From: Anaerolineales bacterium UBA5195
GTDB lineage: Bacteria; Chloroflexota; Anaerolineae; Anaerolineales; Villigracilaceae
DNA: 36,063 bases
Assembly (NCBI GenBank): GCA_002412925.1
Contig: DHVZ01000020.1
Coordinates: forward strand, 39,217 to 75,279
Direction of reading: 5' to 3'
Of this stretch, positions 6,726-13,843 are shown in pieces. The notes under the pieces are model-generated. The model did not search any database. It worked only from the letters and a program-made list of their open reading frames with translations, and was not told the origin of the DNA. The stretch's first letter is position 1. Each line of letters begins with the position of its first letter. A program made the translations under genes and the position numbers.

Positions 6726-7685
6726 ATGCGCGCCGACCGATTACTCTCCCTTTTAATGCTCCTGCAAACCCGCGGCACCCAGACCGCCCAATCCCTGGCC
6801 GCCGAACTGGAGGTCACCGAACGCACCATCTACCGCGACGTGACCGCCCTTTCATCCGCCGGGATTCCTGTTTATACCGAACGCGGCCCTGGTGGCGGCA
6901 TCGCTCTGGTCGAGGACTACCGCACCAACCTGACCGGCCTGAACGCCGACGAAGTCCGCGCCCTGTTCATGCTCAGCATCCCCGCTCCGCTCGACCAATT
7001 GGGCGTGGGTGATGAGTTACGGATGGCGCTGCTCAAGCTCTCCGCCGCGCTGCCCAACAGCCGCCGGGCGGACGAGTTTACCGTCCGCCAAAAGATCCAT
7101 CTCGACGCCGCCGGGTGGTTCCAGTCCGAGGAGCCGACTCCGCACCTGAAAACGATCCAATCCGCTCTGTGGAGTGACCGCCAACTCGAGATTACCTACC
7201 GCTCCGATTTCAGCGCCGACGTGGAAATGGTCATCGCTCCCTACGGGCTGGTGGCCAAGGCCAATCTCTGGTACCTGGTTGGGGCGCGCGAGGATCATAT
7301 CCGGGTCTTAAGAATCTCGCGAATCCGGCAAGCCAGCCTGCGGGTGGAAAGTTTTGAGCGGCCCCCAATGTTCGACTTGCCCGGGTTCTGGAAAACCTGG
7401 TGCAATGAGTTCGAATCGGACCGCCCGCAATTCCCTGTTACCCTGCGCATTTCCCCCACGCTTGCGAAAATCCTGAGCGAAAACCGCCCCGAAACCCTGA
7501 CATCGCCCCCGGTCATCGAACCTGACGGCTGGCAAACTATCACCCTGAGCTTTGAGTCTCTCGAAGCTGCCCGCACCCGCATTCTGGGCTACGGCGGCGC
7601 TGCCGAAGTGCTCGAACCGCTCGCCCTGCGCCGCAGCGTGATGGATTTCGCCAAACAAACCCTTTCCCGATACGCAGCCTCTTGA
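6726..7685 (+). CDS. WYL-domain transcriptional regulator (YafY/DeoR-type HTH)
   Basis: The 319-residue regulator starts at ATG 6726, MRADRLLSLLMLLQTRG, the standard opening of the HTH_11 winged helix. The recognition region is QSLAAELEVTERTIYRDVTALSSAGIPV (about 20-48), followed by the GGGIAL wing. A WYL domain lies in the middle: APYGLVAKANLWYLVGAREDHIRVLRISRI, with the W-Y-L triad visible. The C-terminus has the typical WCX-like extension. WYL domains sense small molecules or nucleic acid. The divergent GyrI-like gene and the palindrome at 6589-6611 suggest autoregulation plus control of that gene. The frame extends 34 codons upstream, but the conserved start fixes 6726. Confidence 0.87.
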   Translation: MRADRLLSLLMLLQTRGTQTAQSLAAELEVTERTIYRDVTALSSAGIPVYTERGPGGGIALVEDYRTNLTGLNADEVRALFMLSIPAPLDQLGVGDELRMALLKLSAALPNSRRADEFTVRQKIHLDAAGWFQSEEPTPHLKTIQSALWSDRQLEITYRSDFSADVEMVIAPYGLVAKANLWYLVGAREDHIRVLRISRIRQASLRVESFERPPMFDLPGFWKTWCNEFESDRPQFPVTLRISPTLAKILSENRPETLTSPPVIEPDGWQTITLSFESLEAARTRILGYGGAAEVLEPLALRRSVMDFAKQTLSRYAAS

Positions 7686-7723
7686 CACCCCATGCAGATT
7701 GAATTATTATACAAACTAGTTTG
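7682..7723 (+). promoter_or_regulatory. Promoter and palindromic operator of the membrane-protein/HTH pair
   Basis: TTGACA (7682-7687) and TATTAT (7705-7710) are spaced by 17 bases. Directly after the -10 box is the perfect 12-bp palindrome CAAACTAGTTTG (7712-7723), covering the expected start of transcription. The position suits a repressor, plausibly the winged-helix protein encoded at the end of this two-gene unit. The -35 box overlaps the end of the preceding WYL gene. Confidence 0.7.
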
Positions 7724-7765
7724 CGATACAAACCGTATTTTCGAAACCGCAAACCGGAGAACAAA

Positions 7766-8404
7766 ATGAACGAAAACACCTTGAATAAAACTCACTTGCG
7801 CACCATCCAGTACTGGTTTGAAGATGGGATTGTCGAACTGGGCATGGGCGGGATGTTCCTGCTGGTTGGTTTCTATTTTTACATCGAGTCAGTCCTGGAA
7901 AACAGCCTGCTGGCAGATTGGATCAGTGGGGCTTTTGCCCTAATTTTCATCGGCGGGTGGTACTTGGCGCAAGCTTTCATCCGCTCGCTCAAGGAGCGCC
8001 TCACCTTTCCACGCACAGGATATGTCGCTTATCGCAAAACTGAAGGCAACCGCACCACTCGCATGGTGGCGGCAATGGTCACTGCCGCGTTGATGGGCGG
8101 ACTGCTGGCATTCTTTGTGATCAGGCAACCGTTGGGCTGGCAGCTGCTGCCGGTTGCCACTGGTATCTTGGTTGCAGTTGTACTCGGGCTAATCGGTCTC
8201 CGTACCGCCCTGGCCCGTTTTTATTTACTCGCAGCCGCCAGCCTGCTCCTGGGTGGGGTTTTCGCCCTGAGCAAGAGTAACCTGCTTGGCCTATCGGCTT
8301 ACTCTGCTGCCATTGGCCTGGTTTTGCTGTTCTCAGGCAGCGTAGTCCTGAAGAAATACCTGCGCCAGAACCCGGTCCAAACGGAGGCTAGTGGTGACCA
8401 ATAA
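7766..8404 (+). CDS. Polytopic membrane protein, unknown function
   Basis: The 212-residue protein starts at ATG 7766, with GGAGA just upstream. It has a short soluble N-terminus (LRTIQYWFEDGIVELGMGG) and about six hydrophobic segments, including FLLVGFYFYI, FALIFIGGWYLAQAF, MVTAALMGGLLAFFVI, TGILVAVVLGLIGL, LAAASLLLGGVFAL and YSAAIGLVLLFSGSVVL. I do not recognise the family. Its 3' end overlaps the next gene, a winged-helix regulator, by 14 bases. Such membrane-protein plus HTH_34-type regulator pairs recur in bacteria, but their function is generally unknown. Confidence 0.7.
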   Translation: MNENTLNKTHLRTIQYWFEDGIVELGMGGMFLLVGFYFYIESVLENSLLADWISGAFALIFIGGWYLAQAFIRSLKERLTFPRTGYVAYRKTEGNRTTRMVAAMVTAALMGGLLAFFVIRQPLGWQLLPVATGILVAVVLGLIGLRTALARFYLLAAASLLLGGVFALSKSNLLGLSAYSAAIGLVLLFSGSVVLKKYLRQNPVQTEASGDQ

Positions 8405-8702
8405 CTTCCGCGCGTTGGCAGATGTGGATCGCGTCATCCACGAACCGGCGCGAACCATGATCGTTGCGATCCTTTACAACCTGGAAAGCGCAGATTTTCT
8501 CTACCTGCAGCGCGAAGCCGGGTTGACTAAAGGAAATCTCTCCGCGCACCTGACCAAGCTCGAGGAAGCCGGGTACGTCAGCATCGAGAAGACCTTCCAC
8601 GGCAAGATCCCGCTGACATTGTGCGCGCTGACCGAAAGCGGCAAAAAAGCCTTCGAGGCCTATCGCCAGCAGCTCAAAGAATTCATCGATAACCAAACAT
8701 AA
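8391..8702 (+). CDS. Winged-helix transcriptional regulator (HTH_34-like)
   Basis: The 103-residue MarR/ArsR-like winged helix reads VIHEPARTMIVAILYN, followed by FLYLQREAGLTKGNLSAHLTKLEEAGYVSIEKTF. The recognition helix is TKGNLSAHLTKLEEAG and the wing contains GKIPLTLCALTESGKKAF. This agrees with the PF13601 type of winged helix. The start is one of two consecutive GTG codons (8391 or 8394). GGAGG at 8383-8387 fits either, and the gene overlaps the preceding membrane-protein gene, so translation is coupled. It probably represses its own operon through the palindrome at 7712-7723. Confidence 0.83.
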   Translation: MVTNNFRALADVDRVIHEPARTMIVAILYNLESADFLYLQREAGLTKGNLSAHLTKLEEAGYVSIEKTFHGKIPLTLCALTESGKKAFEAYRQQLKEFIDNQT

Positions 8703-8734
8703 CTGGCCTTATTTTTGGCCGATAATCTGAAATC

Positions 8735-8792
8735 TTGACATTGTCATCATTAAGATGTATAAAAATAATACCGACTGGTCGGTATTATTTTT
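8735..8792 (+). promoter_or_regulatory. Promoter and 32-bp perfect palindrome of the tetR operon
   Basis: TTGACA (8735-8740) and TATAAA (8758-8763) are separated by 17 bases. Overlapping and following the -10 box is a perfect inverted repeat with 15-bp arms (8761-8775 and 8778-8792) around TG. Its core is ACCGACTGGTCGGT, typical of TetR-family operators. The A/T ends could also fold as a terminator-like hairpin. Autorepression by the TetR protein encoded next is strongly suggested. Confidence 0.85.
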
Positions 8793-8834
8793 ATTTTCCA
8801 TCACCTCCCAAAAAGGGAGGAGAAAAGATAAACT

Positions 8835-9416
8835 ATGCAAGCTCGCAGTGAAGAAACCCGTCACCACATCCTCGAAGCCGCGCTCAGGCGTTTTGCAAAT
8901 TATGGCTATAACGCCGCCAGCGTGGATGATATCTGCGCCGATGCAGGCGTCAGCAAAGGCGCGTTTTACCACCATTTTCCCAGCAAGCAGGCGGTTTTCA
9001 TCGCCCTGCTGGAAGGTTGGCTGACCTCAGTGGATGCCTCGCTCGAAGCGGCGCGCCAGCCAACAGTCCCCGCCACCTTGATCGGGATGGCCGAAATGCT
9101 GCCTGATATCCTGGTTGCCGCAGATGGAAATTTGCCGATGTTCCTGGAGTTCTGGCTGCAGGCCAGCCGTGATGAAACCATCTGGGCGGCAACGATTGCG
9201 CCCTACCAGCGCTATCAGAAATTTTTCGCCGCATTGGTGGAAGAAGGTATTGCCGAAGGGTCGTTTAAAGCTGTCGATACCCAGGCTGCTGCCCAAATGA
9301 TTGTCTCCCTGGCAGTCGGGACATTCCTGCAGGCTATGCTGGCACCAGAAAGCACCAACTGGCGGAAAACAGCCCAGGAAAGTATGCAGATCTTGATGAA
9401 AGGGTTAGCGGTATAA
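8835..9416 (+). CDS. TetR-family transcriptional regulator
   Basis: The 193-residue protein has a standard TetR DNA-binding domain in residues 1-47: TRHHILEAALRRFANYGYNAASVDDICADAGVSKGAFYHHFPSKQAVF, with SKGAFYHHF as the recognition helix. The C-terminal helices form the ligand domain, and the effector is unknown. It is the first gene of a three-gene operon; the epimerase-like gene starts two bases after its stop. A GGGAGGAG ribosome site lies about a dozen bases before the ATG. Its ligand is probably related to the substrate of the two downstream oxidoreductases, as is usual for TetR-led operons. Confidence 0.9.
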   Translation: MQARSEETRHHILEAALRRFANYGYNAASVDDICADAGVSKGAFYHHFPSKQAVFIALLEGWLTSVDASLEAARQPTVPATLIGMAEMLPDILVAADGNLPMFLEFWLQASRDETIWAATIAPYQRYQKFFAALVEEGIAEGSFKAVDTQAAAQMIVSLAVGTFLQAMLAPESTNWRKTAQESMQILMKGLAV

Positions 9417-9418
9417 AG

Positions 9419-10432
9419 ATGACTGAAGAAACCATCCTCGTCACCGGGGCGACCGGGCACATCGGCAATGTGCTGGTGCGCAAACTCATCGAAAAGGGGG
9501 AAAAGGTCCGGGCGCTGATCCTGCCCGGCGAAGATACGAGCCCGCTCACAGGGCTGGAGGTGGAGCAGGTTCCGGGCGACGTACTCGATACTTCATCTTT
9601 ATGGGAAAGTTTCCGGGGCGTGAAAGGGGTTTTCCATTTAGCGGGGATCATCACGATCATGCCGGGAGAAAATCCGCTCGTACGGCGCGTCAACGTCGAA
9701 GGGACGGTCAATGTGCTGAAAACGGCGATGAAAGCAGGCGTCGCACGGCTGGTGTATACCAGTTCGATCCACGCCCTGGCGCGCCTGCCACATGGCACGT
9801 CGGTGGATGAAAGCGCCTCTTTCGACCCGGAAAACCCCTACGGAGCCTATGACCAATCGAAGGCGCAGGCCACGCTCGAAGTGCAAAAAGCGGCTGAGGC
9901 CGGGCTGAATGCCGTCATCGCCTGCCCGACCGGCGTGATCGGGCCGTTCGATTTTCGCGGCTCGATGATGGGAAGCGTCATCCGCTCGGCGGCGCTGCGC
10001 AGGCCGACCCCCTATGTGGACGGCGCGTATGACTTCGTCGATGTCCGCGATGTGGCTGACGGGCTGATCGCAGCCGCTGAAACGGGCCGGGCGGGGGAGG
10101 CCTACATCCTTTCAGGCCAGCGCATCTCGATTCGCTACCTGCTCGAAACAGTGCATGAAATCACAGGACGGGGTTTCCCGCGCTTCAAAATCCCCTTCGC
10201 GGTGGCGGAACTGGCCGCACAGTTTACCCCGCTTTACTATCGCCTGACGCGGGCCAGCCCGCGCTTTACGCCCTATTCGCTGGAAGTGCTGCAGAGCAAT
10301 TCGGACATCAGCCACGCCAAAGCGACTCGTGAACTGGGTTATCGCCCGCGCCCGTTGTACGAGAGCATCCGCGATGCGATCCACTGGTTCATCGAAGCGA
10401 CCGCGCACCGTCCGCTGGGGGAGGAAAAGTGA
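9419..10432 (+). CDS. Extended SDR family NAD(P)-dependent epimerase/reductase
   Basis: This 337-residue Rossmann-fold enzyme carries the nucleotide motif TGATGHIG (residues 8-15), D-V-L-D around 55, HLAG near 73, the catalytic-region Ser in YTSSIHAL, and the YxxxK pair in AYDQSKA near residue 140. It resembles the hopanoid-associated sugar epimerase / dihydroflavonol-reductase group of extended SDRs, which act on NAD(P)-linked alcohol or keto groups. The C-terminal part RYLLETVHEITGRGFPRFKIP is the substrate-binding region. It sits between tetR and a classical SDR, with a GTGA overlap to the latter. Substrate unknown. Confidence 0.82.
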   Translation: MTEETILVTGATGHIGNVLVRKLIEKGEKVRALILPGEDTSPLTGLEVEQVPGDVLDTSSLWESFRGVKGVFHLAGIITIMPGENPLVRRVNVEGTVNVLKTAMKAGVARLVYTSSIHALARLPHGTSVDESASFDPENPYGAYDQSKAQATLEVQKAAEAGLNAVIACPTGVIGPFDFRGSMMGSVIRSAALRRPTPYVDGAYDFVDVRDVADGLIAAAETGRAGEAYILSGQRISIRYLLETVHEITGRGFPRFKIPFAVAELAAQFTPLYYRLTRASPRFTPYSLEVLQSNSDISHAKATRELGYRPRPLYESIRDAIHWFIEATAHRPLGEEK

Positions 10433-11214
10433 GCCGGCACCCCAAAACCGCACTGATCACCGGCGCCTCCAGCGGAATTGGCGCTGCCCTGGCCCGCAAA
10501 CTGGCCGCCGAGGGAATCAACGTCCTGCTCGCCGCCCGCCGCGAGGAGCGTTTGCTGGCCATCAAAACCGAAATCGAGGCTGCGGGCGGCCGCGCGGAGG
10601 CTTTCCCCGTCAATTTGAGCGATCCAAATCAACGCCTGCGCCTCTTCGAGCAGGTCCGCGACCTGCCGGTCGACCTGCTGGTCAACAACGCCGGGTTCGG
10701 CTTTTACGGCTACTACACCGAAATGACCTGGGAGACCATCCACGAGATGCTGGCGGTGAACGTGGAAGCCACGCTCCACCTGACCCGGCTCTTCCTGCCA
10801 CTGATGCAGGCGCGCCGCTGCGGACAGATTATCATCATGAGTTCCATCGTGGGGAGCATTCCCAGCCAGGGAACGGCCATGTACAGCGCCAGCAAAGCTT
10901 TCCTGGATGCTTTCACCACCGCCGTCTATCGCGAAACACGCGGCTCGGGCGTGGAAATCAGCCTGGTTCGGCCGGGAGCGGTAAAAACAGATTTCTTTAC
11001 AACCGCAGCGCAGCAGGAAAACGGGCGCTGCAACCCGGTCGAAGGCAGCGGCGTCAGCGTGGATTATCTCGTCAGGTGTCTGTGGCGGCTGATCCAGCAT
11101 CCGCGCCGGGTGATGCATATCCCAGCCTGGGTTGGGCTGGCCCCGCTCTTTGAACTGACCACCGGCTGGCTCCAGGACTTGATCGGGCCGGTGCATTTAA
11201 AAAACAATCGCTGA
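10429..11214 (+). CDS. Classical short-chain dehydrogenase/reductase
   Basis: The 261-residue SDR shows GASSGIG near residue 12 for NAD(P), NNAGFG near 87, the catalytic Ser in IIIMSSIVGS, and YSASK with the catalytic Tyr and Lys near 153-157. LVRPGAVKTDFF is the usual post-catalytic loop. The start is GTG at 10429, overlapping the TGA of the upstream gene (GTGA), with GGGGGAGG just before it. AARREERL after the second strand suggests NADP preference. It closes the tetR operon. Substrate unknown; the pair of reductases suggests two steps on one lipid- or sugar-like compound. Confidence 0.87.
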   Translation: MSRHPKTALITGASSGIGAALARKLAAEGINVLLAARREERLLAIKTEIEAAGGRAEAFPVNLSDPNQRLRLFEQVRDLPVDLLVNNAGFGFYGYYTEMTWETIHEMLAVNVEATLHLTRLFLPLMQARRCGQIIIMSSIVGSIPSQGTAMYSASKAFLDAFTTAVYRETRGSGVEISLVRPGAVKTDFFTTAAQQENGRCNPVEGSGVSVDYLVRCLWRLIQHPRRVMHIPAWVGLAPLFELTTGWLQDLIGPVHLKNNR

Positions 11215-11230
11215 GCAATGAAATATTTCC

Positions 11231-11259
11231 TTGACAGCCCTTCCATCCACTGGTAAACT
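11231..11259 (+). promoter_or_regulatory. rsgA leader promoter
   Basis: TTGACA (11231-11236) and TAAACT (11254-11259) are spaced by exactly 17 bases. Transcription would start near 11266, giving an unusually long leader of about 420 bases before rsgA. That leader passes through two terminator-like hairpins. Confidence 0.72.
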
Positions 11260-11297
11260 CTCTCACGTTAATCTAATTCTAAGAAAAGGAGTGTTTT

Positions 11298-11345
11298 TTG
11301 TTTAGTAAATTCACGTCGGTGCTTGTTTTCCATCAAGTTGCATGA
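11298..11345 (+). CDS. Possible leader peptide of the rsgA transcript (15 codons)
   Basis: AGGAG at 11287-11291 is followed after six bases by a TTG start and 14 further codons (F, S, K, F, T, S, V, L, V, F, H, Q, V, A), then TGA. The composition is not strongly enriched for one amino acid, apart from three Phe and three Val. The strong ribosome site and the terminator about 50 bases downstream make translation-linked attenuation possible. There is no independent proof that this is a gene. Confidence 0.3.
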   Translation: MFSKFTSVLVFHQVA

Positions 11346-11392
11346 GTACACCAGCCCACTAACGGATAAGTTTTTCTTTTCCTGAATTATCG

Positions 11393-11422
11393 GCCACGGG
11401 TGCTCATGCCCCGTGGCTTTTT
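11393..11422 (+). terminator. First intrinsic terminator in the rsgA leader
   Basis: GCCACGGG (11393-11400) pairs with CCCGTGGC (11410-11417) and is followed directly by five T residues. A transcript from 11266 to here would be about 155 bases. No complete coding gene other than the 15-codon frame precedes it, so it acts as an attenuator or ends a small RNA. Confidence 0.78.
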
Positions 11423-11491
11423 GATTCCTTAACAAAAGCGCCGCAGTACTTGAGGTTTAACCGCCCCACCGGCAGCGACCAGGAACCATTC

Positions 11492-11527
11492 ACAGCCATG
11501 GATTCTTTTTCCACGGCTGTTTTTTTA
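11492..11527 (+). terminator. Second intrinsic terminator in the rsgA leader
   Basis: ACAGCC (11492-11497) pairs with GGCTGT (11515-11520), extended inward by TGG:CCA after one mismatch, and is followed by a run of T. It stands about 100 bases after the first terminator and 160 bases before rsgA. An AAGGA ribosome site and an ATG at 11545 follow, opening an out-of-frame 72-codon frame that runs across the rsgA start. Confidence 0.7.
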
Positions 11528-11683
11528 TTAAGAAAGGACATTTTATGCAAGCCCAAGTCGTTCTCTCCCGCTCTTTTGACCATTTCTCTGTCCCTGCCAA
11601 GCCTGGCAGACAGTACTTTTCGTCTTCGAATCAATTTTTCCGCGCTCCTATGCAATCGGGCGCGTTTACAGGAAACCTGAACA

Positions 11684-12670
11684 ATGAGTACAAACTATTC
11701 AGACGGCCAGGGTGTCGTCTTTCGAAAAAACCTCGGACATTATTCTGTCCACACAAAAACTAAAGAAATCACTTGCGTCATCTCCTCCCTGCTGCGCAAG
11801 GAACTCGTCTATCCAACCGCCGCCCCCAGTTCGCTCCGGCGCGCCGTTCAAAATGTCCGCGAGATTGAGCATGTCGACCCGCTGGCCATCGGCGATGAAG
11901 TCCGCTTTGTGGAGGCTGGCGATGGCAGCGGCATGATCACAGAGATCCTGCCGAGGCGCAACAAACTCTCCCGCCAGGCGGCAGTGCCCGGCCAACACGC
12001 CTTCGAACAGGTCATCGTTGCCAACGCCGACCAGGTGGTGCCCGTTTTCGCGGCCGCCAACCCAACCCCCCGGTGGGGCCTGCTCGACCGGTATCTGGTC
12101 TCCGTCGAAGCCGCTGGGCTGCCAGCCTTGATCTGCATCACCAAACTCGACCTGGCCGCGCAAAACCCGGAGCTGGAAGAAACCCTCGCAGAATACCGCC
12201 GCATCGGCTACCGGGTGCAGCTCGTCAGCACCGTCACAGGTGAGGGACTGGCAGAACTCAGACAGTCCCTCGCGGGCCGCACCTCCGTCCTGGTCGGCAA
12301 ATCCGGGGTCGGGAAAACCTCCCTGCTAAATGCCATCCAGCCCGGTCTCGGACAACGCGTCAAGGCTGTCAGCCAGGGCAAGCAGGGCAAAGGGATGCAC
12401 ACCACCACCCACTTCGAGATGTTCCCGCTGGCAGGCGGCGGAGCAATCGTCGACACCCCGGGCATCCGTGAACTCAGCCTGTGGGGTGTCGAGGCAGATG
12501 ATTTGGCGCTCTATTTCCCTGAAATGCGGCCCCTGGTCGGGAAATGCAAATTCGGCCTGGGTTGCCAGCACGATGAAGAACCCGGCTGCGCGATCCGCAA
12601 AGCTGTCATGGGCGGAGAAATCAGCCCATATCGTTACCAGAGTTATCTGAAATTGCGAGTTGCGCCATGA
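11684..12670 (+). CDS. rsgA: Ribosome small-subunit-dependent GTPase RsgA
   Basis: RsgA (YjeQ) is a GTPase that assists late maturation of the 30S subunit. The 328-residue protein has the N-terminal OB-fold and then the circularly permuted GTPase order: G4 TKLD near residue 153, G1 GKSGVGKTSLLN near 205, and G3 DTPGIREL near 256. The C-terminal zinc site is CKFGLGCQHDEEPGC, with the C-x-x-x-x-x-C-x-H pattern. ATG 11684 is preceded by AGGAAA. The RNHCP gene overlaps its stop as ATGA, so both are translated together. The long leader with two terminators suggests control by growth state or by translation itself. Confidence 0.94.
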   Translation: MSTNYSDGQGVVFRKNLGHYSVHTKTKEITCVISSLLRKELVYPTAAPSSLRRAVQNVREIEHVDPLAIGDEVRFVEAGDGSGMITEILPRRNKLSRQAAVPGQHAFEQVIVANADQVVPVFAAANPTPRWGLLDRYLVSVEAAGLPALICITKLDLAAQNPELEETLAEYRRIGYRVQLVSTVTGEGLAELRQSLAGRTSVLVGKSGVGKTSLLNAIQPGLGQRVKAVSQGKQGKGMHTTTHFEMFPLAGGGAIVDTPGIRELSLWGVEADDLALYFPEMRPLVGKCKFGLGCQHDEEPGCAIRKAVMGGEISPYRYQSYLKLRVAP

Positions 12671-13167
12671 AAACCAACTTTGCAACCACTCGCACCCGTC
12701 GTTCAGATTTGACCAGTCGGCATAAGACCTTCGGCGACTTTTTCTGCCTGGTTTGCCGCAACTTCGTTTCTGCTGAGGCAGCGCTTTCGGGCGTCCACAA
12801 CCGCAACCATTGTCCCTACTGCCTGTCCTCCCGGCATCTGGATTTATACGAGGCTGGCGACCGGCTCTCGGCTTGCAAAGCGCGCATGCGACCAGTGGCC
12901 CTAACCCTCAAAAAGACCAGCAAGAAATACAATCAGCCCAACCAGGGCGAGATGATGCTGATCCACATCTGCAACGAATGCGGCCAGCTCTCCATCAACC
13001 GCATTGCGGCAGACGATGACATCGAAACCGTGTTTGAGATTTTTGAAGGCTCAAGGAAACTTAACGCAGAGATGAAAGCCTTGCTGACCCAGGCGGATAT
13101 CGCCATTCTGGAGGCTGGGGACAATCGTTTGGTACGGGAACGGCTCTTGGGCCGGAGTTGGAATTGA
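12667..13167 (+). CDS. RNHCP-domain zinc-ribbon protein
   Basis: The 166-residue protein matches the RNHCP domain. It shows FFCLVCRNFV with a first CxxC, the name-giving RNHCPYCLSS, the conserved VDLYEAGDR-like stretch (LDLYEAGDRLSACKARMRPV), HICNECG with a further CxxC, and the NRIAADD signature. The four Cys pairs suggest two zinc-ribbon-like sites. The molecular function of RNHCP proteins is not established. Its start overlaps the end of rsgA (ATGA), so a link to ribosome maturation or rRNA binding is a reasonable inference from context. The C-terminal 40 residues are helical and less conserved. Confidence 0.87.
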   Translation: MKTNFATTRTRRSDLTSRHKTFGDFFCLVCRNFVSAEAALSGVHNRNHCPYCLSSRHLDLYEAGDRLSACKARMRPVALTLKKTSKKYNQPNQGEMMLIHICNECGQLSINRIAADDDIETVFEIFEGSRKLNAEMKALLTQADIAILEAGDNRLVRERLLGRSWN

Positions 13168-13214
13168 GGCCCCCTGCCATGGAATCAAACTGGCGCGTCT
13201 GCAAGCTGATTGTG

Positions 13215-13310
13215 TGTTACACTGATTAACGTAATTGAAGAACTGGATCTCTGTCGTACCTGGCCGCCGACCCTTGTTGGCGGCCTTTCTATTTCCGGCC
13301 GTGCCGGAGG
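13215..13310 (+). promoter_or_regulatory. RRM-gene leader: extended -10 promoter, terminator and SD-masking hairpin
   Basis: TGTTACACT (13215-13223) looks like an extended -10 promoter. About 40 bases on, GGCCGCC (13262-13268) pairs with GGCGGCC (13279-13285) and is followed by TTTCTATTT, an intrinsic terminator just before the gene. A second small hairpin, CCGGC (13295-13299) with GCCGG (13303-13307), covers the first two G of the GGAGG ribosome site (13306-13310). The terminator's 3' arm CGGCC (13281-13285) is also complementary to GGCCG (13297-13301). This alternative pairing would open both hairpins at once. Confidence 0.6.
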
Positions 13311-13321
13311 AAGCAGTAAAA

Positions 13322-13591
13322 ATGGAAATCAGAATTTACGTAGGCAACCTGTCCAAATCGACCCCTGAGGCCGAAATCAAGACCCTGTTTGAAAAAGCCG
13401 GGGAAGTGACCACCGTGGAACTGGTCAAAGACCGCGACAGCGGCCTGTCCAAAGGCTTTGCCTTTGTCACCATGACCAATCAAGCTGACGCGGATAAGGC
13501 CATCGGCATGTACAATGCCTATTCCCTGTCCAATAACGAGCTGAAAGTAAACATCGCCAAACCGCGCGTTGAACGCGCTTCGAACAACTAA
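13322..13591 (+). CDS. Small RRM RNA-binding protein (Rbp type)
   Basis: The 89-residue protein is a single RNA-recognition motif. RNP2 is IYVGNL at residues 5-10 and RNP1 is KGFAFVTM near residues 46-53. The rest follows the beta-alpha-beta-beta-alpha-beta order, with a short basic tail (KPRVERASNN). Similar glycine-poor RRM proteins in cyanobacteria and other bacteria bind single-stranded RNA and are often cold-induced. The start at 13322 is set by GGAGGAAG nearby; an ATG 29 codons upstream would read through the leader hairpins and is rejected. The gene is monocistronic, with a terminator on each side. Confidence 0.92.
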   Translation: MEIRIYVGNLSKSTPEAEIKTLFEKAGEVTTVELVKDRDSGLSKGFAFVTMTNQADADKAIGMYNAYSLSNNELKVNIAKPRVERASNN

Positions 13592-13628
13592 TCCCAGCTA
13601 ATTCAAATCTTACTGGTCGTTATAAGGA

Positions 13629-13658
13629 AACCTCGCCACCCGGCGAGGTTTTTCTTTT
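13629..13658 (+). terminator. Terminator of the RRM gene
   Basis: AACCTCGCC (13629-13637) pairs perfectly with GGCGAGGTT (13642-13650) around a four-base loop and is followed by TTTCTTTT. Confidence 0.88.
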
Positions 13659-13792
13659 ACCACTCAAGCAGGAGCTGTGTTGGTTCTTTAGAGATTTCCG
13701 TGGTAAGACCCCAAATTGTAGCCCTCTTCACCCCGTACCCTGTAAACCCATCAGGGCAGGCGGGAATATTCTGGAGACTCTGCTTACTCCCT

Positions 13793-13821
13793 TTGCATTC
13801 TCATCCTTTAGGGTGTATGAT
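13793..13821 (+). promoter_or_regulatory. Promoter of the 156-residue hypothetical gene
   Basis: TTGCAT (13793-13798) and TATGAT (13816-13821) are spaced by 17 bases, 23 bases before the start codon at 13844. AAGGAG at 13833-13838 is the ribosome site. Confidence 0.6.
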
Positions 13822-13843
13822 AAAGTTACCAGAAGGAGTTTTC

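Noticed and set aside
10339..11196. 285-residue minus-strand frame across the SDR gene
   Set aside because: It mirrors a well-supported SDR with YxxxK and GxxxGIG motifs; the composition is that of antisense codons.
11342..11692. ATGAGTACA found both at 11342-11350 and at the rsgA start (11684-11692)
   Set aside because: A nine-base match with no extended similarity around it is within chance for this distance.
11545..11763. 72-codon frame before and across the rsgA start, with a good AAGGA-ATG
   Set aside because: There is no family resemblance and it overlaps rsgA out of frame. It is kept only as a possible regulatory frame in the leader finding, not as a gene.
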